Positions 48,208-57,509 of a stretch of DNA of 64,000 nt are shown piece by piece (the first letter of the stretch is position 1; each line of letters begins with the position of its first letter). The stretch spans positions 1 through 64,000 of the forward strand of contig CALNWS010000007.1 of the NCBI GenBank assembly GCA_940747215.1, read 5' to 3'. Both the position numbers and the translations under genes were made by a program. The notes under the pieces are model-generated. The model was not told the origin of the DNA, ran no database searches, and saw nothing but the letters and a program-made list of their open reading frames with translations. The stretch is from an uncultured Paraburkholderia sp. Its GTDB lineage: Bacteria > Pseudomonadota > Gammaproteobacteria > Burkholderiales > Burkholderiaceae.

Positions 48208-48752
48208 AACCGAAGTCGGTGTCGTCGAAGTCGGCCTAGGCGGCGTCACGCGCTGGAGCAGTCTCGTCGATTCGCAACAGCCGATTCCGTCGTTAATTCA
48301 GCAACTCATCGACATCACGAACGCGACGGTGCGCGGCGCGCCCACATTCGACGAAATCGGACCGGCATTTTTCGAGCGTCTGAAGGGCAAACTGTTCGTC
48401 GCGCACAACGCGAGTTTCGACCGAGGGTTTCTGCGCGGCGAGTTTCGCCGCGTCGGTCTTGCGTTCGATCCTGATGTGCTTTGCACAGTGCGTTTGTCGC
48501 GCGCGCTGTTTCCTGCAGAGAAGCGTCATGCGCTCGTGCCGTCCGACCGTCACCGCGCGCTCGCCGACGCTATCTGGGCCACGCGCCATCGCTTGCGGAA
48601 GCCGCCGAGCTATACACAGTGCAGGCGATACGTCGTTCGAGCTGTCGACGTATCGCATCCTGCAGAGTCATCTGGCGCGTGAATTGCGCGTGATGCCGCT
48701 GAGCGTGCCCGTCAATACTTCAACCGATACGCCCACGCCCTCGCTCGCGTAA
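48208..48752 (+). pseudogene. DnaQ-like 3'-5' exonuclease, 5' end deleted
   Basis: Sequence from about 48208 reads TEVGVVEVGLGGVTRWSSLV DSQQPIPSLIQQL, then RGAPTFDEIGPAFFERLKGK LFVAHNASFDRGFLRGEFRR (ExoII motif with AHNAxFD), DPDVLCTVRLSRALFPAEKR H and DRHRALADA (ExoIII). The ExoI motif (DxETTG) is missing at the fusion with the kinase, and a deletion plus frameshifts scramble the part after 48550. The end STYRILQSHLARELRVMPLS VPV is in a third frame. Inactive. Confidence 0.8.
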
Positions 48753-49416
48753 GCATGGAAGAACCGCATAGCAATTCAACGCATGGCTCTTCATTCGCAT
48801 CCCTCGGCGAATCAGCCGGTGCGCCGACGCTGCCCGTCGCGCACACGTGTCCCAACGCATGCGTCAACGCGCTCGAGCGTGCTGAGTCATAGCGCGTCAA
48901 CGATTCCCAGTTAGCCAGTGCCTGCGCAACGCGCGACGGACAATCCGCCGCCTCGCGCAAAGGTTGTACGCGCGTGAGGCCGGCCACCATCAATTGCGTG
49001 AGCTTGTCGAGTTGCGGACGCGTGCTGCTGGCGAGGTCGGGCGCGGGACCGGACGGCGGTTGCGAATTGCGCCAACTCGCAAAGAGTGCGCTCTGTACTT
49101 CCTTGCTGGCGTCGATCTGATCTTGGAAGAAAGCGCGTGCGAAATCCGGGTCCACATTTGCCGCCGCCGCGCGTTGAGTGACATTGGCGAGAAGGGCGTT
49201 TTCGCGCGGCATGTCGGTGATCGCCTGATGGTTGGCCCATTTCCAGCGCGCTACGGGTTCGGCAAGCGCGAGCCGTTGCGATGCGAGCGCGATCAGATTC
49301 GTGAGCGCCGTGTCGTCACCGTTCGCGAAAGCCGGCGAAGGCGCAATGGCAAGCGTGGCGCATGAAATCAGCGAGGCAAGCGAGCATGACAAGGCGATGC
49401 GATGCAGTCGATTCAT
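48712..49416 (-). CDS. Secreted (periplasmic) gamma-class chorismate mutase
   Basis: 234 aa from ATG 49416. Signal peptide: MNRLHRIALSCSLASLISCA TLAIAPSPAFA. The AroQ helical domain is LIALASQRLALAEPVARWKW ANH, MPRENALLANVTQRAAAANV DPDFARAFFQDQIDASKEVQ, with the Arg/Lys substrate residues of the family in place, and a second helical part ending LTHALGHVCATG. The last 35 residues look like read-through into unrelated sequence. It converts chorismate to prephenate outside the cytoplasm. Its survival is notable in a decayed region; exported chorismate mutases are linked to host interaction in some bacteria. Confidence 0.85.
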   Translation of the reverse strand: MNRLHRIALSCSLASLISCATLAIAPSPAFANGDDTALTNLIALASQRLALAEPVARWKWANHQAITDMPRENALLANVTQRAAAANVDPDFARAFFQDQIDASKEVQSALFASWRNSQPPSGPAPDLASSTRPQLDKLTQLMVAGLTRVQPLREAADCPSRVAQALANWESLTRYDSARSSALTHALGHVCATGSVGAPADSPRDANEEPCVELLCGSSMLTRARAWAYRLKY

Positions 49417-49695
49417 AGCAGTTAGCCGAACGGCCGGAGCAAAACCAGAAGAATAAACGAAGCGGCTTTGCAGGAGACTGCAAACGCACAGAAGGTGAGG
49501 GGAGATGAGATGAGGGAGAAGCTGAATGCTACACAGGCGAGCACAAACGAGCACAAGGCGCCGTGCCAGAGAGTCGCTTCAGGCGGTGATAATCTGCTTC
49601 ACGTTCCGGGCGAATCGAAGTGGTAGAGGCAAGCGCTTACCGGCGCCGAGCGCGTTGCGCGCCTGACGTCGACACTGCATTGCGCCGCTGATAAA

Positions 49696-49845
49696 TTACT
49701 TCGAGTCGCACGACTTGCGTTGTTCGTCGAAAAAGGCGCGAACATGCTCAGGCAGTTCTGCACCCAGGAATTCGACGCCAGCGGGTTCCGGATCCAGGCA
49801 AAAGACTTTATCCGGGGTCGGAATTTTCGTTGGTTTGGCATCCAT
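49696..49845 (-). CDS. Small acidic protein, 49 aa
   Basis: The start is the second ATG (49845), because TAAAGGAGA lies seven bases upstream of it; an ATG at 49851 is too close to that ribosome binding site. The product MDAKPTKIPTPDKVFCLDPE PAGVEFLGAELPEHVRAFFD EQ ends CDSK. It has two Cys, is rich in Pro and acidic residues, and has no signal or membrane segment. The codon pattern and strong ribosome binding site argue for a real gene. Family unknown. Confidence 0.62.
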   Translation of the reverse strand: MDAKPTKIPTPDKVFCLDPEPAGVEFLGAELPEHVRAFFDEQRKSCDSK

Positions 49846-49851
49846 GATCAT

Positions 49852-50375
49852 TCTCCTTTATAAACCAATTATCTGCCGCCGCTGCTGTGTTGCACCAGCA
49901 CCCGGTGTGCATCGCTTCTTCTCTGTTGCTTTAACGGCACATCGCAACATTTAAATAGATACTTTGAATAGAATTTATTGATTCGTTGCGGCCGGCGTCA
50001 TTTTCTCCTGCCTGCGAAAACCGTGCAGAACGCCCGCCATTCTCCCTTCCGCCTTGGCTCTTGGCCACTTCGAGCCCGTTCACCACACAGTAGCGCAGAT
50101 TATTTGCGTTTATCTGTTGGTCTGAACATATAACGAAGCATTTTGTGCGCTGCAGAATCGGCATGATTTTCTGCCAACCATGCGAACGTTCGTTTATTAC
50201 CGGTCGATTTAACGCATCGGTATAACCCCTAATCTTTTGTAAACGAACGTAAACGAACGATTCGCGCGATTCGTTGACGGGTCAACGCACATTTCCAGAT
50301 TTTTATCGCGCCGGAATTCATGCCTGCGTTTCTACACGGTGCATGACGCAAACGTGCTCCGATTTATGCCGTCGC
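49852..50375. promoter_or_regulatory. AT-rich region with palindromic and repeated motifs
   Basis: No gene is visible. It holds a perfect palindrome CGAACGTTCG (50183-50192), a 10-bp direct duplication GTAAACGAAC (50239-50258) and a nearby near-palindrome AACGATTCGCGCGATTCGTT (from about 50255), all built on the word CGAACG/CGTTCG. This could be an operator cluster, possibly for the 49-aa gene, or remnants of another control region. Confidence 0.45.
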
Positions 50376-50867
50376 CTAGTGCGTCACGGGCGCTACTTTT
50401 TCCCGTAGATAGCGCGCCGTGCGACTCGCTTCCACGTTGATCACCTGTGCCGGCGTCCCGCTTGCCACGATCGTGCCGCCCGCGTCGCCTGCGCCGGGAC
50501 CGACGTTGATCACCCAGTCGCTCTGCGCGGCCACTCGCATGTCGTGTTCGAGAACGACTACCGTATGCCCTGCCCGCATCGACGAGACCCTGCAGCTGCA
50601 CGAGCAGGCAGTCGACGTCGGCGGGATGCAGGCCGGTGGTCGGCTCGTCGAGGATGTACAGCGTGTCGCCGCGTTGCGCGCTGCAGTTCGGTTGCCAGCT
50701 TGATGCGCTGCGCCTCGCCGCCCGACAACTCGGTCGCCGGCTGTCCGAGCCGGAGATAGCCGAGGCCGATGTCGCGCAGCACCTTCAGCGCGCGCATCAC
50801 CGTAGGTTCGTCGGCGAAGAATTCGCATGCGGTGTCCACGGTCAGATCGAGCACTTCGGCAACGGTT
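50376..50867 (-). pseudogene. UvrA-like protein, C-terminal part, separated by inversion
   Basis: The minus strand reads [40 protein letters not shown], then [21 protein letters not shown] (ABC signature). A frameshift near 50690 leads to the second frame with [35 protein letters not shown], ending VAPVTH at 50376. This is the missing end of the UvrA-like gene whose beginning lies on the plus strand at 52310-54533. The join falls within the codons of the IAEVL motif present at both edges. Confidence 0.87.
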
Positions 50868-50906
50868 AAAATCGGAATATTCCTCAAGCCTTCCCGGAGT
50901 ATAGCA

Positions 50907-51921
50907 ATAACTTTGCAACGTCGTAACACTCTCACGAAGTACCTGATCGAGCAGCAGCGCGAGACCAACAATCTGCCGGCCGACCTACGCCTTTTGATCG
51001 AAGTCGTCGCGCGTGCGTGCAAGGCGATCAGCTACCACGTCAGCAAAGGCGCGCTCGGTGACGCGCTCGGCACGGCGGGCAGTGAGAACGTTCAGGGCGA
51101 AGTACAGAAGAAGCTCGACATCCTGTCGAACGAAATCCTGCTCGAAGCGAACGAATGGGGCGGCAACCTGGCCGGCATGGCTTCGGAGGAGATGGAACAG
51201 TTCTTCCCGATTCCGGCCAACTATCCGAAGGGCGAATACCTGCTGGTATTCGATCCGCTCGACGGTTCGTCGAACATCGACGTGAACGTGTCGATCGGCA
51301 CGATCTTCTCGGTGCTGCGCTACCCGGACGGCCAGCAGCCCACCGAACAGTCGTTCCTGCAACCCGGCACGCAGTAGGTCGCGGCGGGTTACGCGGTGTA
51401 TGGCCCGCAAACCGTGCTCGTGCTCACCACGGGCAACGGCGTGAACTGCTTCACACTCGACCGCGAACTTGGCTCGTGGGTGCTCACGCAAAGCGACATG
51501 CGCATTCCGGTCGAAACGCGCGAGTACGCGATCAACGCTTCGAACGAACGTCACTGGTATCCGCCGGTCGAGCAGTACATCGGAGAATTGAAAGCAGGCA
51601 AGGACGGCGCGCGCCAGAGCAACTTCAACATGCGCTGGATCGCGTCGATGGTGGCGGACGTGCACCGTATCCTGAACCGCGGCGGCATCTTCATGTATCC
51701 GGCCGACAAACGCACGCCGGACAAGCCGGGCAAGCTGCGTCTCATGTACGAAGCGAACCCGATGGCGTTCATCGTCGAGCAGGCGGGCGGCGCGGCTACC
51801 AACGGCGAAGCGCATTCTAGACATCCAGCCGAAGAGCCTGCACGAGTGCGTGGCGGTGTTCCTCGGTTCGAAGAACGAGGTCGATCGCGTGACCCGCTAC
51901 CATCTCGAAACAAAAAATTGA
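50907..51921 (+). pseudogene. fbp: Fructose-1,6-bisphosphatase class 1, start lost, amber and frameshift
   Basis: The expected first codons read ATA ACT TTG CAA CGT, so the ATG has become [23 protein letters not shown] to [16 protein letters not shown]-type sequence and [20 protein letters not shown] (metal/phosphate site) are intact. TAG 51376-51378 replaces Gln in [13 protein letters not shown]. The second half is open ([35 protein letters not shown]) until a small deletion near 51808 shifts the end ([21 protein letters not shown]). Loss blocks gluconeogenesis unless another phosphatase substitutes. Confidence 0.92.
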
Positions 51922-51975
51922 TTTAGAGGCTTGCCAAGCTCATAAAGAGGTCCCTACAATTTCGCTTATCCCGAT

Positions 51976-52051
51976 GCCGGAATAGCTCAGACGGTAGAGC
52001 AGCGCATTCGTAATGCGAAGGTCGGGGGTTCGATTCCTCTTTCCGGCACCA
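51976..52051 (+). tRNA. tRNA-Thr (anticodon CGU)
   Basis: 76 nt with encoded CCA. The acceptor stem GCCGGAA pairs with TTCCGGC; the D-arm is GCTC...GAGC; the anticodon loop TTCGTAA gives CGT; the T-arm contains GGTTCGATTC. All expected stems close apart from a G-A at the base of the anticodon stem, so it looks functional. It lies inside the segment inverted within the UvrA-like gene. Confidence 0.96.
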
Positions 52052-52063
52052 TCAAGTTTCAAA

Positions 52064-52097
52064 CAAAAAGCCCAGTCGTGAGAACTGGGCTTTTTGT
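52064..52097. terminator. Rho-independent terminator after tRNA-Thr
   Basis: AAAAAGCCCAGT, loop CGTGAGA, ACTGGGCTTTTT: a 7-bp stem with flanking A and T runs starting about 13 bp after the tRNA. Confidence 0.92.
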
Positions 52098-52309
52098 TTT
52101 GCGCTTCTTTTTTTCTGCTTCCGCTTGCCCCGCGTGCGCTTCATTCAGTCACGAAACCGCAGCGGCTCATACTGCCCGCTCACAGAAAGATTGCGCGAAA
52201 CCATGAAGGCGCTCGGGCATGCTCCGTGCAACTTCATCTGCGCCTGCTCAAGCTCTCTTTGCGCCGCACCGCTCTCTTCGATCTGGGTGGACCCCAATTT
52301 GGACGCCAA

Positions 52310-54533
52310 TCGGCAAACCGCCCCGACTGTCGCAACTGCCTCCGACACGCCCGCACCCACCGGCTTCGTCCGCGTGCGCGATGTCCGCGCACAACCTGAA
52401 AAATATTGACGTCGACATCCCGCGCGATTCGCTCGTGGTGTTCGCAGGCGTGTCCGGCTCAGGCAAATCATCGCTTGCATTCGGCACGCTGTACGCCGAG
52501 GCGCAGCGCCGCTATTTCGAATCGGTCGCGCCGTATGCGCGGCGTCTGATCGACCAGGTCGGCGTGCCGGAAGTGGACGCCATCGAAGGCTTGCCGCCCG
52601 CCGTCGCCTTGCAACAGCAACGCAGCACGCCGAGCGCGCGCTCGTCGGTCGGCAGCATCACCACGCTGTCGAGTCTCGTGCGCATGCTCTATTCGCGCAC
52701 CGGCGACTATCCGGCGAAGCAGCCTATGCTCTTCGCCGAGGACTTTTCGCCGAATACGGTACAAGGCGCCTACCCGACATGTCACGGGCTCGGCCGCGTG
52801 TACGAGGTGACGGAGCAGTCGATGGTGCCCGACGACTCGCTCACGATCCGCGAGCACGCCGTCGCCGCGTGGCCACCCGCGTGGCACGGCCAGAATCTGC
52901 GCGACATCCCGTGACGCTCAGCTACGACGTCGACAAGCCGTGGCACGACTTGCCGAAGAAAGATCGTGACTGGATTCTGTTCACCGACGAGCAACCGACG
53001 GTCCCCGTCTACGCCGGTCTCACGCCGAAGGAGACGCGCGCCACACTCAAACGCAAGGACGAGCCGAGTTACCAAGGGACGTTCACCGGCGCGCGACCCT
53101 ACGTACTGCACACGTTCGCGAACACGCAGAGCGCGCTGATGAAAAACGCGTCTTGCAGTTCATGGTCGGCAACCTGTGTGTCCGACCTGTCACGGCAAGC
53201 GGCTGAAGAAGGAAGCGTTGTCGGTAACGTTCGCCGGGCTCGAAATCGGCGAATTTTCTCAATTGCCGCTCGCAAGGCTCGCCGAACTTCTGGTGCCGAT
53301 CACGCGCGGCAAGTGGCCGGACAACCGGGGTGCTTCGGGCAAAGCAACCAAGGCAAGCGGCAGCGTGCTCAGCCGGCGAGCGATGCAGGATGCCGTCGAC
53401 AGGCGCGTCGCGGCCGGCGGCTCGGCGCATAAGGCATCACAGGATGTGCAGTGCACGCCGAACCTCTCCGAGGAAAAGCGCATGGCCGCACAGCGCATTG
53501 CGGCCGAGTTGCTGGAGCGACTCGTCACGCTCGTCGATCTCGGTCTTGGGCTTGGCTATCTGGCGCTCGAGCGCAGTACGCCGACGTTGTCGTCCGGTGA
53601 ATTGCAGCGCTTGCGGCTCGCCACGCAGTTGTCCTCGCAGCTGTTCGGCGTGGTGTATGTGCTGGACGAGCCCTCGGCCGGCCTGCATCCCGCCGACGGC
53701 GAAGCGCTCTTCACGGCCTTGCAAGGATTGAAGGCGGCGGGCAACTCTCTCTTCATCGTCGAACACGATCTGCAGATGATGAAGCGCGCTGACTGGCTCG
53801 TCGACGTCGGTCCCGCGGCCGGCGAGGTCGGTGGCCACATCGTTTATAGCGGACCGCCGGCGGGACTTGCCGAGGTCGAGGCATCGAGCACGCGCAAGCA
53901 TCTGTTCGCGCCGCCCGCACCACTCACACGCACGCCGCGCGAAGCAGCGGGCTGGCTGCGGCTTGCGGGCATCACGCGAAACAACCTGCGCGAGCTGGAC
54001 GTGACGTTTCCGCTGGGTTGCCTGACCACCGTCACGGGCGTATCGGGTTCGGGCAAGTCGAGCCTCGTGAGCTAGGCGCTGCCGGAACTGGTCGCGAGCC
54101 GGCTCGGCAAGGCCCTCGACAATCCCGACGACGAACAGGACCCGCTGCTCGCGCCCGACACTGCGCGCCGACCGGCGGCCACATCACCGAAGGTATGGAG
54201 GCACTGCGCCGGCTCGTGCGTGTTGACCAGAAGCCAATCGGGCGCACGCCGCGCTCGAATCTCGCCACTTATACCGGTCTCTTCGACCACGTGCGCAAGC
54301 TCCTCGCCGAAATGCCACTTGCCCGCAAACGCCGCTACAGAGCCGGACGCTTCTCGTTCAACGTCTCACAGGGGCGCTGCCCGACGTGCGAAGGCGAAGG
54401 CTTCGTCAACGTGGAGCTGCTGTTACTGCCGAGCGTCTATGCGCCCTGCTCGACGTGTCACGGCACACGCTACAACCCGCAGACGTTCGAAGTCACGTGG
54501 CGCGAAAAAACATTGCTGAACGCAGCGATATAG
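52310..54533 (+). pseudogene. UvrA-like excinuclease/ABC ATPase, N-terminal and middle part, broken
   Basis: An early frame ends FVRVRDVR, and after a 2-nt loss in a CG repeat the next frame continues [40 protein letters not shown] (Walker A). The zinc finger CPTC reads YPTC. Frameshifts fall near 52912 and 53150; then LALERSTPTLSSGELQRLRL AT and VLDEPSAGLHPADGEALF (first ATPase signature and Walker B). The second Walker [15 protein letters not shown] is followed by TAG 54073. The end GRCPTCEGEGFVNVELLLLP and FEVTWREK reaches the inversion point near 54515; the rest is on the other strand at 50376-50867. Confidence 0.88.
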
Positions 54534-54654
54534 ACGAACCACACGAAGGTGCGTGCTCAGGTTGATGCCCACCGGCGTGTCCGCTTCAACAGTCTCGAAC
54601 TTCGAGTCTCACAGTCTTCGAGCTTCCGGTTCGAAACCCGCATCACCGCGCGCA

Positions 54655-55038
54655 TCACGCGGTATGCCGCGAAGCCAGAGAACGCTGCAAGGCGTTGCGC
54701 AGATCCTCGTAATGTACTGGCTTTAATAACGTTTCAAAAAACGGCTTCGGCTTCCCTGCTTCGTCCTCGCCGCCCGCCCGCACTTCCGGCGAATAAGCAC
54801 TCACCACGATCACTGGCACGCCCGCCGACGGTCCACCGCGTCCGGCAAACTCTTCCAGAAACGTATAACCGTCGCGATCCGGCATGTGCAGATCGAGCAG
54901 CACCACGTCGCAGCGCCGCGCGTCGAGCCAGCCGAGCGCGTCATCCGCATTGCCGACCGCGTGCGCGTCGTAATCCATATGCGCGATCATTTCATTGAGC
55001 GACTCGCGAATCAGGCGGTTGTCGTCGACGATCAACAC
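54655..55038 (-). CDS. Receiver domain cut off from a hybrid histidine kinase
   Basis: Complete receiver domain: VLIVDDNRLIRESLNEMI, DVVLLDLHMPDRDGYTFLEE F (phosphoacceptor Asp), PVIVVSAYS and ETLLKPVHYEDLRNAL (Lys). The kinase frame (54992-56494) overlaps it. In the parent hybrid kinase the linker TSDEPVGARPC would lead straight into it, but an indel near 55070 shifts frame. A GTG at 55038 can start the domain on its own, so a free receiver may still be made; otherwise it is the lost end of a pseudogene. Confidence 0.7.
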   Translation of the reverse strand: MLIVDDNRLIRESLNEMIAHMDYDAHAVGNADDALGWLDARRCDVVLLDLHMPDRDGYTFLEEFAGRGGPSAGVPVIVVSAYSPEVRAGGEDEAGKPKPFFETLLKPVHYEDLRNALQRSLASRHTA

Positions 55039-56494
55039 GCACGGCCGCGCACCGACGGGTTCGTCGCTCGTAAAGACCCGCCGGCACTGCGGTCGCCACC
55101 GGCGTGACCGGAATCGTCACGGTGAAGGTGGTACCCTCGCCCACCGTGCTCGCGACATCCACCGTGCCGTGGAACAGCCTGACGAGTCCCTGCACGATCG
55201 TGAGGCCCATGCCCGCGCCTTCGAAGTGGCGCGGGCGCGAGCCGTCGAGCTGCGTAAACTCCTGGAAAATCAGCGGAATCTGCGCATGCGGCACGCCCGG
55301 CCCCGTGTCGCTCACGACGAACACCAGCACCGACGGCTTCTGCTGCAACTGCACGCGCACCGTGCCCGATTCCGTGTAGCGAATCGCATTTGTGACAAGG
55401 TTGTTGACGATCTGATGGATGCGATGCGGATCGGATTCCACGAGGCCGACCGTGCCCGCCACCTCGCTTTCGAGTTGCAGACTGCGAGCGAGCGCGGCCA
55501 TCGCGTGTTCGTCGACGATCGACGCGAGCAGTTCGCGTGGCTCGAAATGCTCATGGCGCAATTCGAGTTTGCCGGCGCCGAGACGCGCGTAATCCGTGAG
55601 GTCCTTCATCTGCGCTTCGAGATACCGCGCCGCCGACTCGAGCCGCTGGATCATCTTGCGGTCGGCCTCGGAGTGATAGTTGAAGCCGAGCAGTTCGATC
55701 GACGACACGATCGCATGCAGCGGCGTGCGCAACTCGTGGCTGATCATGCCGAGAAACGCGTCTTTCGCGAGACTCGCCTCGCGCGCCGCCCGGCTCGCCT
55801 GGTGCTCGGCTTCGAGCGCCGCGTGCTGCTGATGCATGAGGCGCGTGCGGCGGCGACCGTTCAGCACGAGCAGCATCGTGGCCGCCGCCGACAGCAACAG
55901 CAGCAGACCGCCCGCGAACAGCATGCGGCGTTTGTCGATGAAGTCGCGGTTCATGGCCTCGCGGTCGGCGACGTTGGCGAAACGCCGGCTGAGCGCGAGA
56001 TCGCTCACTTCGTTCCAGCGCTGACGTAACTCTCCGACGATGTGCTTCACGCCGTTGCGGTCCTTCGGCAGCGCACCCACTTCGTGCCGGATGCCGTCGA
56101 GCAGATGATCGAGCGACTGGATTTCGTCCATTTGCCGCTGCAGCAGCGAAAGCTGCGTGGTCAGACGGCGCGTGGAACCCGCCATCACGTGCAGCTTCGA
56201 TTGCAGCAGCTGATAGCGCAGCATGAGGCGCTGGAAGTCGTCGTCGGCACCCGATTGATAGAGCAGCAACTGGTTTTCGAAGCGCGCGTACACAATCTGC
56301 AATTGCGCGGCGTCCCAGTAGAAGCCGTCGTACGGGCCGGTGAGCTGCTCGGTCGCGCGCGGATTCAGCAGATTGGCGAGCAGATAGCCGATCGCGCCCG
56401 CCGGCAGGGCGAGCGCCGTCAGCCAGATCAGCACGTTGACGAACCGGCGCCACGGCCGGCGCGCTATTTGACGATGAGCGCCTTGATCTGCCAT
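54992..56494 (-). CDS. Sensor histidine kinase (former hybrid kinase)
   Basis: 500-codon frame. TM1 is VLIWLTALALPAGAIGYLLA NLL. A mostly helical periplasmic region follows, then TM2 MLFAGGLLLLLSAAATMLLV L, a coiled coil, the H box MISHELRTPLHAIVSSIELL, the N box IVNNLVTNAIRYTESGTV, the G1 box VSDTGPGVPHA and the G2 box FEGAGMGLTIVQGLVRL. All catalytic motifs are present. The C-terminal receiver is lost to a frameshift near 55070, which adds a short Arg-rich tail. The start overlaps the preceding gene's stop by about 30 nt. It could still phosphorylate in trans. Confidence 0.85.
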   Translation of the reverse strand: MADQGAHRQIARRPWRRFVNVLIWLTALALPAGAIGYLLANLLNPRATEQLTGPYDGFYWDAAQLQIVYARFENQLLLYQSGADDDFQRLMLRYQLLQSKLHVMAGSTRRLTTQLSLLQRQMDEIQSLDHLLDGIRHEVGALPKDRNGVKHIVGELRQRWNEVSDLALSRRFANVADREAMNRDFIDKRRMLFAGGLLLLLSAAATMLLVLNGRRRTRLMHQQHAALEAEHQASRAAREASLAKDAFLGMISHELRTPLHAIVSSIELLGFNYHSEADRKMIQRLESAARYLEAQMKDLTDYARLGAGKLELRHEHFEPRELLASIVDEHAMAALARSLQLESEVAGTVGLVESDPHRIHQIVNNLVTNAIRYTESGTVRVQLQQKPSVLVFVVSDTGPGVPHAQIPLIFQEFTQLDGSRPRHFEGAGMGLTIVQGLVRLFHGTVDVASTVGEGTTFTVTIPVTPVATAVPAGLYERRTRRCAAVRVDRRRQPPDSRVAQ

Positions 56495-56691
56495 ACAAAT
56501 TTCGAATCGCCGTTGGCACCCGTCAGTTCATCGGGGAATGCGTCGCGCGGGTAAATGAGAAACAGCGGCCCGAAGTCGTTGATCTTCAGGCACCGGCCGT
56601 TCATGCTGTACGCGACGACCACGCCGTAGCGGTCGCAGCGAAACCGGCACGGTGTAGGTGTAGTCGTCGAGCGGTCTGGAATTCGACCTCG

Positions 56692-56709
56692 GTACCATAC
56701 GTACCATAC
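56692..56709. repeat. 9-bp tandem duplication
   Basis: GTACCATAC occurs at 56692-56700 and 56701-56709, adding three codons in frame. Confidence 0.95.
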
Positions 56710-56991
56710 GCGCCGACTGTCTTCAGAATATCCGCCAGCAACGGTCCTGTGAAGGTGGAACGCGGCGTCCACGTGGTTGCGGTGGTGATCGAATGGACAG
56801 GCCGCGCGAGCAGTTGCGCTTCGCTGAAGTGATACGACTGGTGCGCGACGTTGGACGGCTTGCTGATCTTGCCCGAAACGTCGCATCGACAGATGCGGCA
56901 CGTCGGATGACGGCGCGCCTTGGGCTTTCGATTGCGCGTAAGCGGCGGGCGCGGCGAATGCTGTGAAGCGGCAAGCGCCATGAAAAAGGCG

Positions 56992-57027
56992 GCCGCGAAC
57001 CTTACCGCCGGGCGGCGTGGCGATCCG
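56992..57027. repeat. 36-bp direct repeat, copy 1
   Basis: Begins GCCGCGAACCTTACCGCC and ends GGCGTGGCGATCCG. It is identical to 59803-59838, where the sequence is coding for the NERD helicase (ARIATPPGGKVR on the minus strand). Here it lies where a signal peptide is expected, which suggests this copy is the insertion. Confidence 0.92.
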
Positions 57028-57234
57028 CTCGCGGGTTTCGTTGCCTCCAGAGTTGCTGCCGGATCTGCCATGCGATCTGCTTCGCGCTTCGCCACCATAC
57101 CCGCCGCTTTCCTTACCGTCGCGCTGGCCCAGCGCACGCGGCCGAGTGCACGTCCGGGATGCATTCATATGTGCATGCGACCTTCGTGCCACCGCGCTGT
57201 GCATCGTCAGGCACCTGTTCGGTCGCCCTAGTCA

Positions 57235-57509
57235 TCTGAATTTCTTATTCCGTTGTGTTCTCGTGATATCCGGTTCACGGCGGCCATACCACGCACGCGC
57301 TGTTCTTTGCTGTGATGCGCGATACACGCCCTGCCGGCGATAATGCGTCACCCCGACGCGCGATCTTTGAACCGCATATATAACATAAATTGTCGAAATT
57401 CCTTGTCTCAAAAACGGGATGGCCGCCTAGCGCTATGATACGCCGCTCCTCGTCATGGAATCCACCTTCGGATCACGCGCAGTCCGCCCGATGCGACCTT
57501 CACAGAGTC
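57235..57509. other. Intergenic region
   Basis: About 275 bp, relatively AT-rich from 57240 to 57410, upstream of the PRTase-HAD gene. No coding similarity was seen; it presumably holds its promoter. Confidence 0.4.

Larger units (their letters stand above)
56464..57164 (-). pseudogene. Molybdopterin-binding oxidoreductase domain protein, broken
   Basis: The C-terminus is clear: YGVVVAYSMNGRCLKINDFG PLFLIYPRDAFPDELTGANG DSKFVWQIKALIVK, from the oxidoreductase molybdopterin-binding family (sulfite-oxidase fold, often secreted). Upstream FSEAQLLARPVHSITTATTW and TGPLLADILKTVGAYG are in another frame; a 9-bp in-frame duplication (56692-56709) gives YGTYGT. Frameshifts lie near 56665 and 56880. 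The signal-peptide region contains one copy of the 36-bp repeat also found at 59803. It overlaps the start of the histidine kinase, perhaps as its sensory partner. Confidence 0.75.

Noticed and set aside
47985-48752. Novel kinase-nuclease defence protein
   Set aside because: The kinase lacks its His region and the exonuclease lacks ExoI, and frameshifts follow; this is a deletion junction.
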